A DNA stretch of 64,000 nucleotides from Colletotrichum lupini (Eukaryota > Ascomycota > Sordariomycetes > Glomerellales > Glomerellaceae). How positions within the stretch are numbered: the first letter of the stretch is position 1; each line of letters begins with the position of its first letter. The stretch spans positions 4,154,001 to 4,218,000 of the forward strand of contig NC_064672.1 in the NCBI RefSeq assembly GCF_023278565.1. Reading direction: 5' to 3'. The position numbers were made by a program, and so were the translations under genes. The notes under the pieces were generated by a model, which saw only the letters and a list, made by a program, of their open reading frames with translations, did no database searches and had not been told where the DNA came from. Below, one piece after another: positions 54,946-64,000 of this stretch.

Positions 54946-56557
54946 TGCGTCGCGGTGAATTGATGTCGTGATTGCAATCGCGCGATGGAGGAGGAAGAGT
55001 TTGATGACTCCGTCTATTGGGGCGATCAGTTATTTGTCCAAACCTCGCGATCTGAGATGGGAAGAGGAAAAAAAGAGGCGAAAGAGGCCGCGGCCGACAA
55101 ACTACTTACCGGTTGGTCCAGAAGCTGGAGATGTAGAAGGGAAGAAATACTTCTTCTTCAATGGTAGCGAGATGCTTTGCTTGTCGTTTGATAGATTGAA
55201 CGAAAATTGATTCCGTCAATTGTTCGTCTGGTAGAGGGGACGGTTGCCGCGATGAAGAAGGGAAGAAGAAAAAGACAACTTCGCTGGGTTGTGGGAGGGG
55301 GAAGAAATCAAATTTGCGTGTACGGCCCACGCAGAGGAAAGCCGGAAAATTTTGGGGGCAGCTGTTTGTGTGCTCTCGACTGAGCTGGCCGAAAAAGGTT
55401 GCCTTGGTGAGGTGAGGGAAGGAGGTGAGGTGGGAAGAAGATGGGAGGAAGGTGCGATGAGACGGTGAGGTGTGGATGGGGCACTCTGGTTGGCTGCAGG
55501 GTCTCCGGACTGAGAGGTTAGGCAGAACGTCCACAGGTGCAAGTGAGCATGAGATGCTCCGGTTGGCCTCAGGTTTCTCCGAGAGTACGTGAGGTGTTTT
55601 CTTAGATTGACATTGGGGAGGAAGGAGGGAAGTGCAGAGGGAAGTGCACCTGCCTGATGTACGCTTACCTGTCTATATTGCCTTTGTGACCACCCGAAGA
55701 TGCTAGAAGCCAACACGCTCGTATCCTTGGTGACTTATCACGTTACCATAGATATCTTGCGTCCAGAAGATTCAATTGGCAATGCGAAGTTTCTTTGTGC
55801 TCTCGAATTTAAGATGCAGACCATGTAAAATGAAGTTGGCTGGCATGGGTGGAAGATAGTTGATGCCCCAAAGGTAAACGAATTCATCGGGACGTAAATG
55901 AGCAGGAGTCACGGGCTTGGAATAACTGGTATTGTTTGAACTTATCACATGAGATTTCGATATCAATCACTCACAACATTCCCGCCGCGCGCGGAGCAGC
56001 AGCACCGTCTGAAGGCCAGAAGACCCGGGACGGCAAACAAGGCATGTGATGAAGCAAATTGGGTAGCATCATGGACCCTCATGACAGACTTACGTCATAT
56101 CCTATGCGATTCAACTGGCGCAGGATACGACAAGCAATCGCTGTGGTGTCAGGCAGGCACGGAATTCCACGAGGAGGCTATCCTTACAAATGAAGTAAGG
56201 GTGTCGTTGAAATTGAGCCCCAACTGCTCCGGAAGAAGTGGGATGATCCCTGCCAATCGTTGCCGAGACAGGTCCACTTGCCCAATCTGGCAGCGCCATG
56301 GCGGAACCTTCAACAGCGCGCACCACTCTCGGGTCTCACGAAGCCTGCATGATGATCATTGCGCTGCGAAAGAAGTGAACGTCACTCGTTCTATTTCTTG
56401 AGTCTCTAATTCACCCTAACCATTACCACTCCCATGTATGAGCCATCTCTGCGAGCGCATGTTGGTGAGCCATGACGGCAACATCGTCCCTGTAAAGAGC
56501 CAATCTCCATTCCTATTCAGAAATTGTTAGAAAAGTCTTGGAAGAACTGACTAAAAA
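54946..56557. other. Intergenic
   Basis: 1.6 kb. The sequence just above 54945 includes A/G-rich leader-like sequence (55060-55480). At about 56434-56520 there is a coding-like stretch on the minus strand that may be a last exon of the gene at 56558-57453. Nothing else was recognised. Confidence 0.45.
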
Positions 56558-57453
56558 CTACTCACATATCCCGGCCAACTGTGCTGCCTCTAGCTCCCCA
56601 TGTATCGCGCACGTATCTGGCCATGCGTAGACTGGCATTTCCGGTAGGAATCCCCAGCCATGATAGCGAGCTGGCATGTCGCTAAATCTCGGCATGCTCG
56701 TCGAACTTGGGACCATCTGTGTGAAACCCTCGGAATTAGTATCGCTCGAAACGGACGCGGAAGGAGGACTTCGAGATCCGCCGCAATCGTGAATCGGGCA
56801 ATCGCTCGTCTTCTCCACAACGTAGAGAAGTTGTAAGTCATCGTCGTCATCGCCATCGCGGCCTCGGGGGACGTCGGTGTACGAACCGTTGGTTGAGTCA
56901 GTGCCAGAGGCCTCGGGGTCGTCCTTGACCTTGAACTGAGGCAGATCCTCAGCATCGTCCTCGTCATTGTAAGACGAGACAGCCGGGTGGTTAGCCAGCT
57001 TAACGCGCTTCGTCTCCTTAGTAGGAGTTTCAGTAGGGGTGCGCTTGCCCTTAGACTTGGGCGGAGCCTTGCCCGGGGTCTTGGGGCTGGCGCTGCTGCC
57101 ATCAGGAGGGGCAGCACTGCCTATGGGGCCAGCCTTGGACAAGTCGCTAGTCTTCATGCCATGAGGCTTGAGGATGCGCTCGAAACGCTTGGCACTGGGC
57201 GGCATGCCAGGTCAGCTTGTTCCTGTCGAAACCTTGACGAGGAATTTGGGAAGAAAATTGACTTACGCAGCGGCCTTGGACGCGATGTTGCAATCGGTAG
57301 CAACCGCCTGGAAATCGATCTGTTCTTGTTAGATGATTTGAGTCTCTAGATGTAATCAAGTGATATGGCACTTACCTTTCCACTGGAAGAATGCTTGATG
57401 CAGTGAACCAGGAAGGTCACCTGGCCCTCAGCATCGGTTCCGACAGAAGCCAT
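56558..57453 (-). CDS. Small nuclear-type protein, paralog A of a tandem family
   Basis: Three exons on the minus strand: 57453-57376, 57319-57267 and 57194-56558, giving 255 residues. The first 60 residues hold the helical module shared with the genes at 58691 and 60112: VTFLVHCIKHSSSGKIDFQA, then a Lys/Ala-rich turn and KRFERILKPHG. A Pro/Lys/Thr-rich basic linker with KGKRTPTETPTKETKRVK follows, then an acidic stretch (DDDDDL) and a Ser/Pro-rich end. The spacing of hydrophobic and aromatic residues suggests a Myb/SANT-like or homeodomain-like three-helix fold; this is inference. The 3' end is uncertain: GTGAGT at the terminal codons could be a donor to a further exon, but no in-phase acceptor was found for the best downstream frame. 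Confidence 0.6.
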
Positions 57454-58690
57454 CTTGAGTGGAGTGGAAGAGGTTGAGTATGGGTATTGTTGGGGGAAGT
57501 TAAGTATGAGTAGTCTTATATGAAGATGAATTCCGAAAGCAAGGCCCAAGAGCTGGAAGGTTGAGGGTTTGTTGTGAAGAAGAGTTGGGTTGGTGAGAAG
57601 TTCTGGTGAGAGGCTGGCTCAAATAGTCAAGCCTGGTCTCTGATGGACTGGGATTGGCAAGAACCCAGGAGATGAGGCGGGTACAAGTGGTTCAAGATAT
57701 GGACAGGTTAGGCAGGTGCTTGAAGGCTCTTATCAATATGGCGGGAGCAGTCCGGACCTCAGTGGGTAGTCAAGACGAAAGACGATGGCAGCCTGGGCGA
57801 AAGGCGAGAACAGTCTGGACGAAAGGCGAGAACAGTCTGGACGAAAGGCAAGACACTTGACGACACTTCAATGATCAGGTGATAAGGCGAGAGCTACTCA
57901 GACAAGAGGCAGGAACAACTAGTTCAGAATGTGGCTGATCAGGCAGTTGCCTAAAGGAACTTCACTGTGCTAGCGGGAGAACTTTGGATACACATTTGAA
58001 TATTAGACCATATGGTGAGATCTATCTACCTGAGACAAGAGGCACTCACAGGTGGCTCAAAACATGAATGAGGCAGATCAGTCAAGTGGCTGAAGGGTCG
58101 TATCAATAATGGAGAGGATGCTCTAATCGAAAACAAGACCAGACGAAATAGCGAGAGCTACCTAATCAGACAAAAAGCAAGACCATGCGGTTCAAAAGGT
58201 GAAAAGAGGCAAGGCAGTTGGTCAAAGAGATTCAAACAAATGGCGAGCAAAGTCTGGACGAAAAGAAAACCAACCGACAACACAATGATCAGACGTTATT
58301 CAGACAAGGCGAGAGCCACAGAAAGAACGGGAATAACAATCTAGATCTCGAGACCATTCCAAGAGATAGCTATATGAACCAGACCCTGCTTGATGGACTA
58401 TTCCTTGACGTAAAGACAATTTATAGACCCAGAAAAATCAGGCTGAGCTTCAAGAAATCGAGAAATGAAGGGCAAATAGGTAGGTTTCACGATGACATTA
58501 TGGTTTCGAAAAAGATACGGCTTATGAGACGAGTTAGAATTGAGTTGCTCAAGCTAGCATATCCTGCTATCACCCAACCCCAATCCAGATATTCCCCACG
58601 CTAAGACCATATGCAGAGAGTTCGCCGGCTTCATATCCCTTTTCTGCTGAGCACTGACTTGAACACAGCGTTCAGTCACAGCGGAGACAT
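57454..58690. other. Intergenic with degenerate repeats
   Basis: 1.24 kb between paralogs A and B. Most of it (about 57640-58430) is made of diverged repeat units, described separately. No gene was supported; open frames here follow from the repeats. Confidence 0.55.
57640..58430. repeat. Degenerate minisatellite, about four units
   Basis: Related units begin near 57650, 57885, 58035 and 58150. Each carries GACAAGAGGC- or GAGGCGGG-like sequence, then GGTTCAAGAT/GGCTCAAAAC/AGTTCAGAAT/GGTTCAAAAG, then a variant of GGCAG and ATCAATATGGCGGGAG. Inside the first unit a 22-bp element (CGAAAGGCGAGAACAGTCTG core) occurs about three times at 57798-57855. The units are too diverged to be recent. Confidence 0.6.
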
Positions 58691-59230
58691 TTAGTCGGAG
58701 TCGCTATCCGGGTTGTTGAGCTCTGCCTTGGCAGCAGCTTCGCCATCGGTGTCAGACTCGAGCTTGCCCGAGATGTCCTCGTCAGCGTCAGAGCCGGAAG
58801 ACTCGTTCTTCTTGGCGGTCTATTAATGGTCAGCATAGGTACTTGATGGAGGAAATATTTTGAGGATTGAAAAAAAGGAGATTCCCGGAAATGAAATGTA
58901 AAAGCATATCATACGACTCACCTTCTTCTTGCGCTGGGCAATACCCTTCTTCTTGACGGGCGTCTTCTTCACTCCGACAGGCTTCTTAGCAGGGCTGCCA
59001 CCGCTGGAGCCATCAGTGGCGGACCAGCCATGCTTCTTGGAGATGGTACGAAGGCGGTCTCTGGCACTCTTGCCATTGGCCAAGCCCATGATACCGGCGA
59101 CGTTTTCATAGTCGATGTCAGGGCGCGTGTTCATGCTGTCAAAGACAGCCTTGACGAACCTGGCCTCGGTTTCCGTAAGGATGGGGACGGCGGACTCGCC
59201 CTCGGTAGCATTGGACTTCTTGGGAGGCAT
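58691..59230 (-). CDS. Small nuclear-type protein, paralog B of a tandem family
   Basis: Two exons on the minus strand, 59230-58922 and 58819-58691, giving 145 residues. After a basic start (MPPKKSNATEGE) comes the shared module: TEARFVKAVFDSMNTRPDID, YENVAGIMGL and ARDRLRTISKKHGW. A Lys-rich linker follows (VGVKKTPVKKKGIAQRKKK), ending exactly at the intron. The acidic tail contains SDADEDISGKLESDTDGE and ends in PDSDSD. A helical domain with basic and acidic tails is typical of small chromatin-associated proteins, but no family function is known to me. The module aligns residue by residue with paralog C (ARFVKAVF with VNFMCHVF; DIDYENVA with VIDWDSFA). Confidence 0.75.
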
Positions 59231-60111
59231 TATGCTAGCTCAAGTCAGTAAATATCTTCAGTGAAGGCTTCTCAAGTATGAGATATTTGAGAGTAAAGTA
59301 ACTTACGATGGCGTCTGGTGATGTATAGATATCGATGTGGAGAGTAATGCTGGATTTTGCAAGTTGTCTATGTGTCTGCTGAGTGACCTGAGACAAGTGT
59401 GGGAAGAAGGAAGAAAGAAAATCTCGGCTTCAGCCTCAGTAGAAGGGGTTTTGAGTCCCCCATAGGCACCGGTCCATCAGTCGAGAAGGTGCCCTCACTC
59501 AGAGTACCCGCCTTGTGAGGCTGCTGTGCCCGTACGGGGCGGGAGCAGATCAGTCAACGTTCCGTCAAGTTAGGCTACCGAGGGAGGCTGGCAATACTGA
59601 AAACTGGAAGAGTGTGGAAAGATAGATAACAATGGAGGCTAGAAGAGACAAGAAGAGCAAAGACAACTGACAATTCTGATGGTGAGAAAGATAAATAAAT
59701 GAAGGACCTCACCAAAAGTGACTTCAAGGTTGTTTTGCTGATCCTATACTTTTCTTACTGACATATTGAGGCCTAACGAGATCAGGTCAGACTCAATGGT
59801 GATGGGCAGTGGCTTTTGGGTGTTGCAGACTTACTCATCTGAGTATCAGGCCAGACATGAAGCGTGATCTCACATATGGACAGATGTTACTCGAGTGGCG
59901 TATGGACTTGAACATTCCCAGAAGTCACGACGAGAAGGGTAAAAGTACTCCTGTAAACTCGAGATCGTATCGACTTCCTGGCTGGGCTATCCCCAGACTA
60001 TCCTGGCACCGTAGACATATCGTATAGGCCACGCCTAGAATCCACCTCTCCAAAGATCTCCGTTCCTGAACATCCACTCATTCTCGGCAATCTGGTAATT
60101 GAGAAGTCTTC
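59231..60111. other. Intergenic between paralogs B and C
   Basis: 881 bp, no supported gene. The part above 59230 is the probable promoter and leader of paralog B. Confidence 0.45.
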
Positions 60112-60592
60112 TTAGATGTCGAACACTTCTTCCTTGGTCTTGATGACAGCCTTGTCATCACCGGCCTCGTCCTCGACCTCCTCATCCTCGACCTCCTTAT
60201 CCTTGACGATCTTCTTGCCCTTGGCGCCCTTGGCGCCCTTGGAGCCAACTCGTCCAGTGGGCTTCTTGACCTTGGAGGCAGAATTCGGGGTGCTGGCAGA
60301 AGCCTGCGCGGTCTTCTTCTTGGGGGTGGCAGTGGCCTGGTCTGCCGGGGTGAACTTGCGCTTGATCTGGCCCCACCTAGTCTGAACGTCAAAGTATTAG
60401 CACATGTTGACTGCGTAAGTATTTTTGTCAAGGGGAACGCGAACGTACGCGAGCGACACCTCCGCTCTTGAAGCCAGCGGCAACAGCGAAGCTGTCCCAG
60501 TCAATCACGGGCTTCTCGGTCATGTGCATAAAAACATGACACATGAAGTTGACATCGGATGCGGACATCTCAGGAAGGTTCTGGTCAGCCAT
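60112..60592 (-). CDS. Small nuclear-type protein, paralog C of a tandem family
   Basis: Two exons on the minus strand, 60592-60449 and 60381-60112, giving 137 residues. The protein starts MADQNLPEMS and has the shared module: DVNFMCHVFMHMTEKPVIDW, FAVAAGFKSGGVAR and, after the phase-0 intron, TRWGQIKRKF. The Trp, Arg and Lys pattern of the last helix resembles the recognition helix of Myb/SANT or homeodomain proteins. A linker rich in Lys, Gly and Ala (GSKGAKGAKGKKIVKDKE) and a short acidic end (EVEDEEVEDEAGDD, then EEVFDI) follow. It is the shortest and cleanest copy. Biological role unknown; DNA or chromatin binding is inference. Confidence 0.75.
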
Positions 60593-61962
60593 GATGTTCT
60601 TCTGAAAGATTTTTGTCAGTTTGATAAGTTCACTCTGGAAGTAATGATCGGATAGAGCATACTGTAATAAGTTCTTAGTGTAGTGAAGGCTTTTGCTGTG
60701 CGGCGGAGATATCTTGGCTAAATCTCATCAGTATTTTGAATTTAGAAGCATTTTTGGTTGAAGGAAGACTTACTTTTATCTTGGTGACTTGGTGATTGTT
60801 GCAGAAGCAGGTATTTTGTGGTTATGGGCGCGTGGTTGTGGGGGATGAAGAAGTTTTGAAGCTCACTTGAGTGTGGATAATATGAAGTCGGGAGAGCCAG
60901 TGAAACGGAAAGGAAGGAGGAAAAAGAATTTCGTGCTGCAGTTTAAAAACGGAAGGATCTAGGCAGATGGAAGGAAGTATGGGCTAATCAGGCAGTGACG
61001 CGGTCGACGGTGGTTCCGGTCTTTCATACTTACCTAGCAATGAGAACCAATATGTGCATTTGTCCTCGATTTTGATAGAGATCCTGAATACATGATAAGC
61101 AAATCATCACAGTTCTCAAGTGAAGGCAATTGTGTATATCGCTTGGTTATCAGGGGCCATTCAACATTGCGGACTCGACATCTGGACTTTTGACTTTGTT
61201 CCCATACCCACGCGTGGACGACATCTCTGAAAATCGTTTCTTCCCGAAAGACTAGTATTGGTATTATACTAGGGCTATGTGATGTGATGGCATTCGATTT
61301 CAGCACCTATCGGTTGCCATAGCCCTCCTGGGCAAAGCCATGGCAACCACGAAGATCGTGACATTGATTGAGTACAGATAAACCCAAGAGATTCTCACTC
61401 TTTCCAAATACTCAGGTGGTTAGATTTGTACATTTGATCAGGATTTGGCGCACAATAGTCCTGGAGTTATGTTCGCAAGCTGTCACACTCTTGTTGGTAT
61501 AAGAATTACCTCGTGCATTTCGACCGGCAGATACGGGCAGCCACCTTCCTGCCTAAGGATTGAACACATGATATGGAAAAAAGAAACCCATGCTCGAAGC
61601 AAATTTCATGGTGAATGGGGTTTGCAAGCATGTAGATGTTGGCTATGGCTCCGATGGGGTTCTACACACCCGGCCAACAAAACAGAGTCCTTGGCGAGCC
61701 GTTGGTTCACGACTTAACCCACCGAATCGGGAATACTGCTCGTTGAATCCTCCAATCATCGATGAACAGATCGAAGAATGTTTTGAGGGGCCTGGGGAAG
61801 GTGCCACGGTGAAGGAGTCTTTTCCGACACGGTCGCAGTTCAATCTGATGCGGCACAAGACGATCCCGGCCACTAGGTTCAATGTCTTTTGCCATTTTGC
61901 GATATTCGAGTCCGAAGACCTGCAACTCCCTCCAAATCATCTCGATGCAGAACCACTAAATC
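60593..61962. other. Divergent intergenic region, paralog C / BAHD acyltransferase
   Basis: 1.37 kb. A 160-codon frame from 61590 overlaps the acyltransferase start in another frame; it lacks a recognisable domain and I treat it as non-coding or an upstream ORF. Nothing else was recognised. Confidence 0.45.
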
Positions 61963-63405
61963 ATGCCAAAAGAAGAAGTCTACGATCTTCATCCTCACGG
62001 TTGGGAGAACGACCCAGAAGTAGAGAGATTCAGAGTCTCTACCCTAGATTATTTGACGTGCCAAACATATAACCACTATGCCGTATTCTTCCGCCTAGAC
62101 GATGCCGCCAAACCAAGAGTGATCGAAGTTCTGAAAGCAGGCCTTGAGAGAACGCTTGCTCAGGTCCGCCAGTTGAACGGAAGAATCGAGAAAGACCCTT
62201 GGGGCGACTACTCCTTCACCAAAAGAAAGGACTCGACCGTCCGCTTCGTCGTTCAATGGCTTGATACCCCAGAGGATGCCGACAAGTATCCGTCCTTCGA
62301 TGACATCGAGAAAGCCAACTTCAGCGCCGTATCCCTCAGCGATCTCAGGCTCTGGGCCGTGTCACCCATGACTTACGGCGAGAGGCCCGAGGCGACTCCG
62401 GAACATAGTCCCGTCACGGCGGGCTTCAAGGCAAACTTCGTCCGCGGCGGACTCGTCTTCAGCACGCATCACCATCATTACTCCCAAGACGTCATGGCCT
62501 GGGCCGGCTTCATCCACCAGCTGGCCGAGAATTGTTCTGCGTTTAGCAATGGCACTCCCTACCCTTCGTGGGACCCGGCCTGTAATGATGTCTCCCGCTT
62601 TCTCAAGCCCGAGCCTCCAGAGGAAGAGAAGGTTGATGGACCACCGCCGCCTGACAGACACCCAAACCACAAAGTCGGAATCTGCCTTCTCTTCCATCTG
62701 CCAAAGAGTAAAGCCGCTCAGCTGAAAGACCTTGCAAAGCCCGAGAACGGTACGTGGATCTCGACCTACGACGCCTTTTCTGCCTTCATGTGGCGGCACA
62801 TGACTCGTCTCAGAGCCCCGGTGTTCAAGACTCCGCCAGACTCAAAGCTCTTCTGGTGCGAGACCATCGACATGCGTCGACGTCTGCACAGCGCAAAGGT
62901 TCCCGCTCGCACTCAGCAAAACGTCATGTACGTGGCCATGTCTACGACGGCACCCGTGGAACAACCCACGGTATCGGAGCTCATCTCAGACTGGCCCTTC
63001 TGGCGGTTAGCTCGGTATGTGCGACAGCTGACGGACAGCGTGACGCAAGAAAGTCTCGACGAAACGCTCAAGATGGTGGCGACGATCCGCGTGAAGTCGA
63101 GTCTCAACTCAAGAATCGATTCGCATCCGCCCATGTCGACCATTGTGGTAGACCACCGTGACGCCAATATTCCTTCGGCAGACTTTGGCTTCGGGAAGCC
63201 TGCGACTTATCGGTACTTAATGGGTCGAATCTCTGAGGGAGGCGTGCTTGTCTACCCGCCTCGGGATCCGAGGCCTGAGTCAGATGAGGGACCGGAGATT
63301 GCCATCATGTACGAGAAGGAACTGGCTCAGGCGCTCATCGAGGACTCTGAGTGGAACAAGTTCTTCGAATACAGGGGCGTTGATGCCGAGCATACCGAGG
63401 TGTAG
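61963..63405 (+). CDS. BAHD-type acyltransferase (fungal trichothecene 3-O-acetyltransferase-like family)
   Basis: Single exon for 480 residues from ATG 61963. The N-terminus MPKEEVYDLHPHGWENDPEV and the following STLDYLTCQTYNHYAVFFRL are typical of this fungal subfamily. The catalytic HHxxxD motif is present as HHYSQD within STHHHHYSQDVMAWAGF. The structural DFGxG motif is DFGFGKP near residue 405. Such enzymes move acyl groups from CoA to hydroxyl or amine groups of secondary metabolites, toxins or xenobiotics. Substrate cannot be predicted, and resemblance to the Tri101 family does not imply trichothecene production. No polyketide synthase, terpene cyclase or NRPS is near, so it is not in an obvious biosynthetic cluster here. 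Confidence 0.87.
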   Translation: MPKEEVYDLHPHGWENDPEVERFRVSTLDYLTCQTYNHYAVFFRLDDAAKPRVIEVLKAGLERTLAQVRQLNGRIEKDPWGDYSFTKRKDSTVRFVVQWLDTPEDADKYPSFDDIEKANFSAVSLSDLRLWAVSPMTYGERPEATPEHSPVTAGFKANFVRGGLVFSTHHHHYSQDVMAWAGFIHQLAENCSAFSNGTPYPSWDPACNDVSRFLKPEPPEEEKVDGPPPPDRHPNHKVGICLLFHLPKSKAAQLKDLAKPENGTWISTYDAFSAFMWRHMTRLRAPVFKTPPDSKLFWCETIDMRRRLHSAKVPARTQQNVMYVAMSTTAPVEQPTVSELISDWPFWRLARYVRQLTDSVTQESLDETLKMVATIRVKSSLNSRIDSHPPMSTIVVDHRDANIPSADFGFGKPATYRYLMGRISEGGVLVYPPRDPRPESDEGPEIAIMYEKELAQALIEDSEWNKFFEYRGVDAEHTEV

Positions 63406-64000
63406 ATATGGCAGATACCTGAGAAATGCGATGTTTAGCTTCTTTTTTCTTTATCCTCTGTGTGGATTGTCTGAGCCATCCTCACTTTTTCAAGCTGTTT
63501 GATTCGGCATTCTCGATGACGAAAATCAAGTTGTGTAACACCAAACCCTTTCCCCAGTCAATGCTCCCTGTTGCCATATTTCACGACCCCTAAGTATCCT
63601 TTGAGCCTGTTTGACACCTAAGTGACGTCTGAACTATGTCGCGTAGCCCAGTATCTTAGTACCTGGTATGTCCAAATCGAGGTAAGTACAGCTTATTCTG
63701 ATATTGAGAAGATCTGAAGGAAACTTACATCTCACCGGAGAAGTGCCAAGGAACCCCAGTGATGCTTTCTTACACCAGACACGGCTCCCACGTGAACAGA
63801 TGGGTGCTGACACACTCGCAATCTCAGCTTAGGAATCGGCGCCTCCACTCTGACATGGCGGCATCGGTTCCCGATGGTCTCCACAACGGAGCGGGACGCA
63901 TCTCACCAAGCAAAGCCACCGCCTTATCAAATACCGACATGGTACTTAGCTAAGCCGCCAACGTCTGCCCCGTCTTCCCATCGCCAAGTAGGCAGGACGT
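63406..64000. other. Intergenic to window edge
   Basis: 595 bp after the acyltransferase with no supported gene; short open frames only. Confidence 0.45.

Noticed and set aside
61590..62072. 160-codon frame overlapping the acyltransferase start
   Set aside because: Out of frame with the acyltransferase and no recognised domain; kept only as a possible upstream ORF.
61963..63405. Secondary-metabolite cluster around the acyltransferase
   Set aside because: No polyketide synthase, NRPS, terpene cyclase, P450 or transporter is visible in the window.
1..64000. CRISPR arrays, prokaryotic operons, intact transposons
   Set aside because: Nothing matching them was seen; the window is intron-bearing fungal DNA and the only repeats are a short triplet tract and a degenerate minisatellite.

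Overview
This window is nuclear DNA of a filamentous ascomycete (Pezizomycotina, most likely a sordariomycete). The evidence is intron structure (mostly 47-170 bp, GT-AG, CTAAC or CTGAC branch motifs), eukaryote-specific genes, short intergenic distances, genes on both strands and pyrimidine-rich leaders. I see no intact transposon, rRNA, tRNA or CRISPR array. Exon joins were worked out by hand from splice signals, reading phase and family motifs.

Region 1 (1-48.6 kb) is a housekeeping block. In order: the 3' end of a proline-rich protein (+); GPI15/PIG-H (+); tRNA pseudouridine synthase PUS3 (-); an atypical Rho-like GTPase (+); Pol III subunit RPC9 (-); PRPP synthetase PRS1 with a 5-nt microexon (+); a KPWE-domain peroxin-like protein (+); a Pumilio protein (-); mitoribosomal mS33/RSM27 (-); RNase III (+); a membrane acyl-CoA-binding protein resembling ATG37/ACBD5 (+); an unknown protein (+); the complex I 75/78-kDa subunit (+); SelO/FMP40 AMPylase (-); an aldo-keto reductase (+); XRCC4/LIF1-like (-); BYR4/BFA1-like (+); NOP2 (-); GET5 (+); cofilin (-); HSP60 (-). 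Many neighbours are head-to-head pairs sharing promoters (PUS3/Rho, RPC9/PRS1, mS33/RNase III, FMP40/AKR, XRCC4/BYR4, NOP2/GET5). Mitochondrial functions recur: mS33, complex I, FMP40, HSP60 and possibly long forms of PUS3 and the AKR.

Region 2 (48.6-64 kb) is more accessory in character. It holds a small secreted HEXXH protein (+), a nuclear-looking protein with an acidic-aromatic C-terminus (-), an unknown 434-residue protein (-), three small tandem paralogs sharing a roughly 50-residue helical module (-), a degenerate minisatellite between two of them, and a BAHD-type acyltransferase (+). The three paralogs are the best candidate for a little-described system.

Notable details: the Pumilio repeats decode to a UGUAAAUA site; the GTPase has lost the DTAGQ motif; the cofilin first exon is only the ATG; and a frameshifted gene remnant lies near 28.2-28.5 kb.
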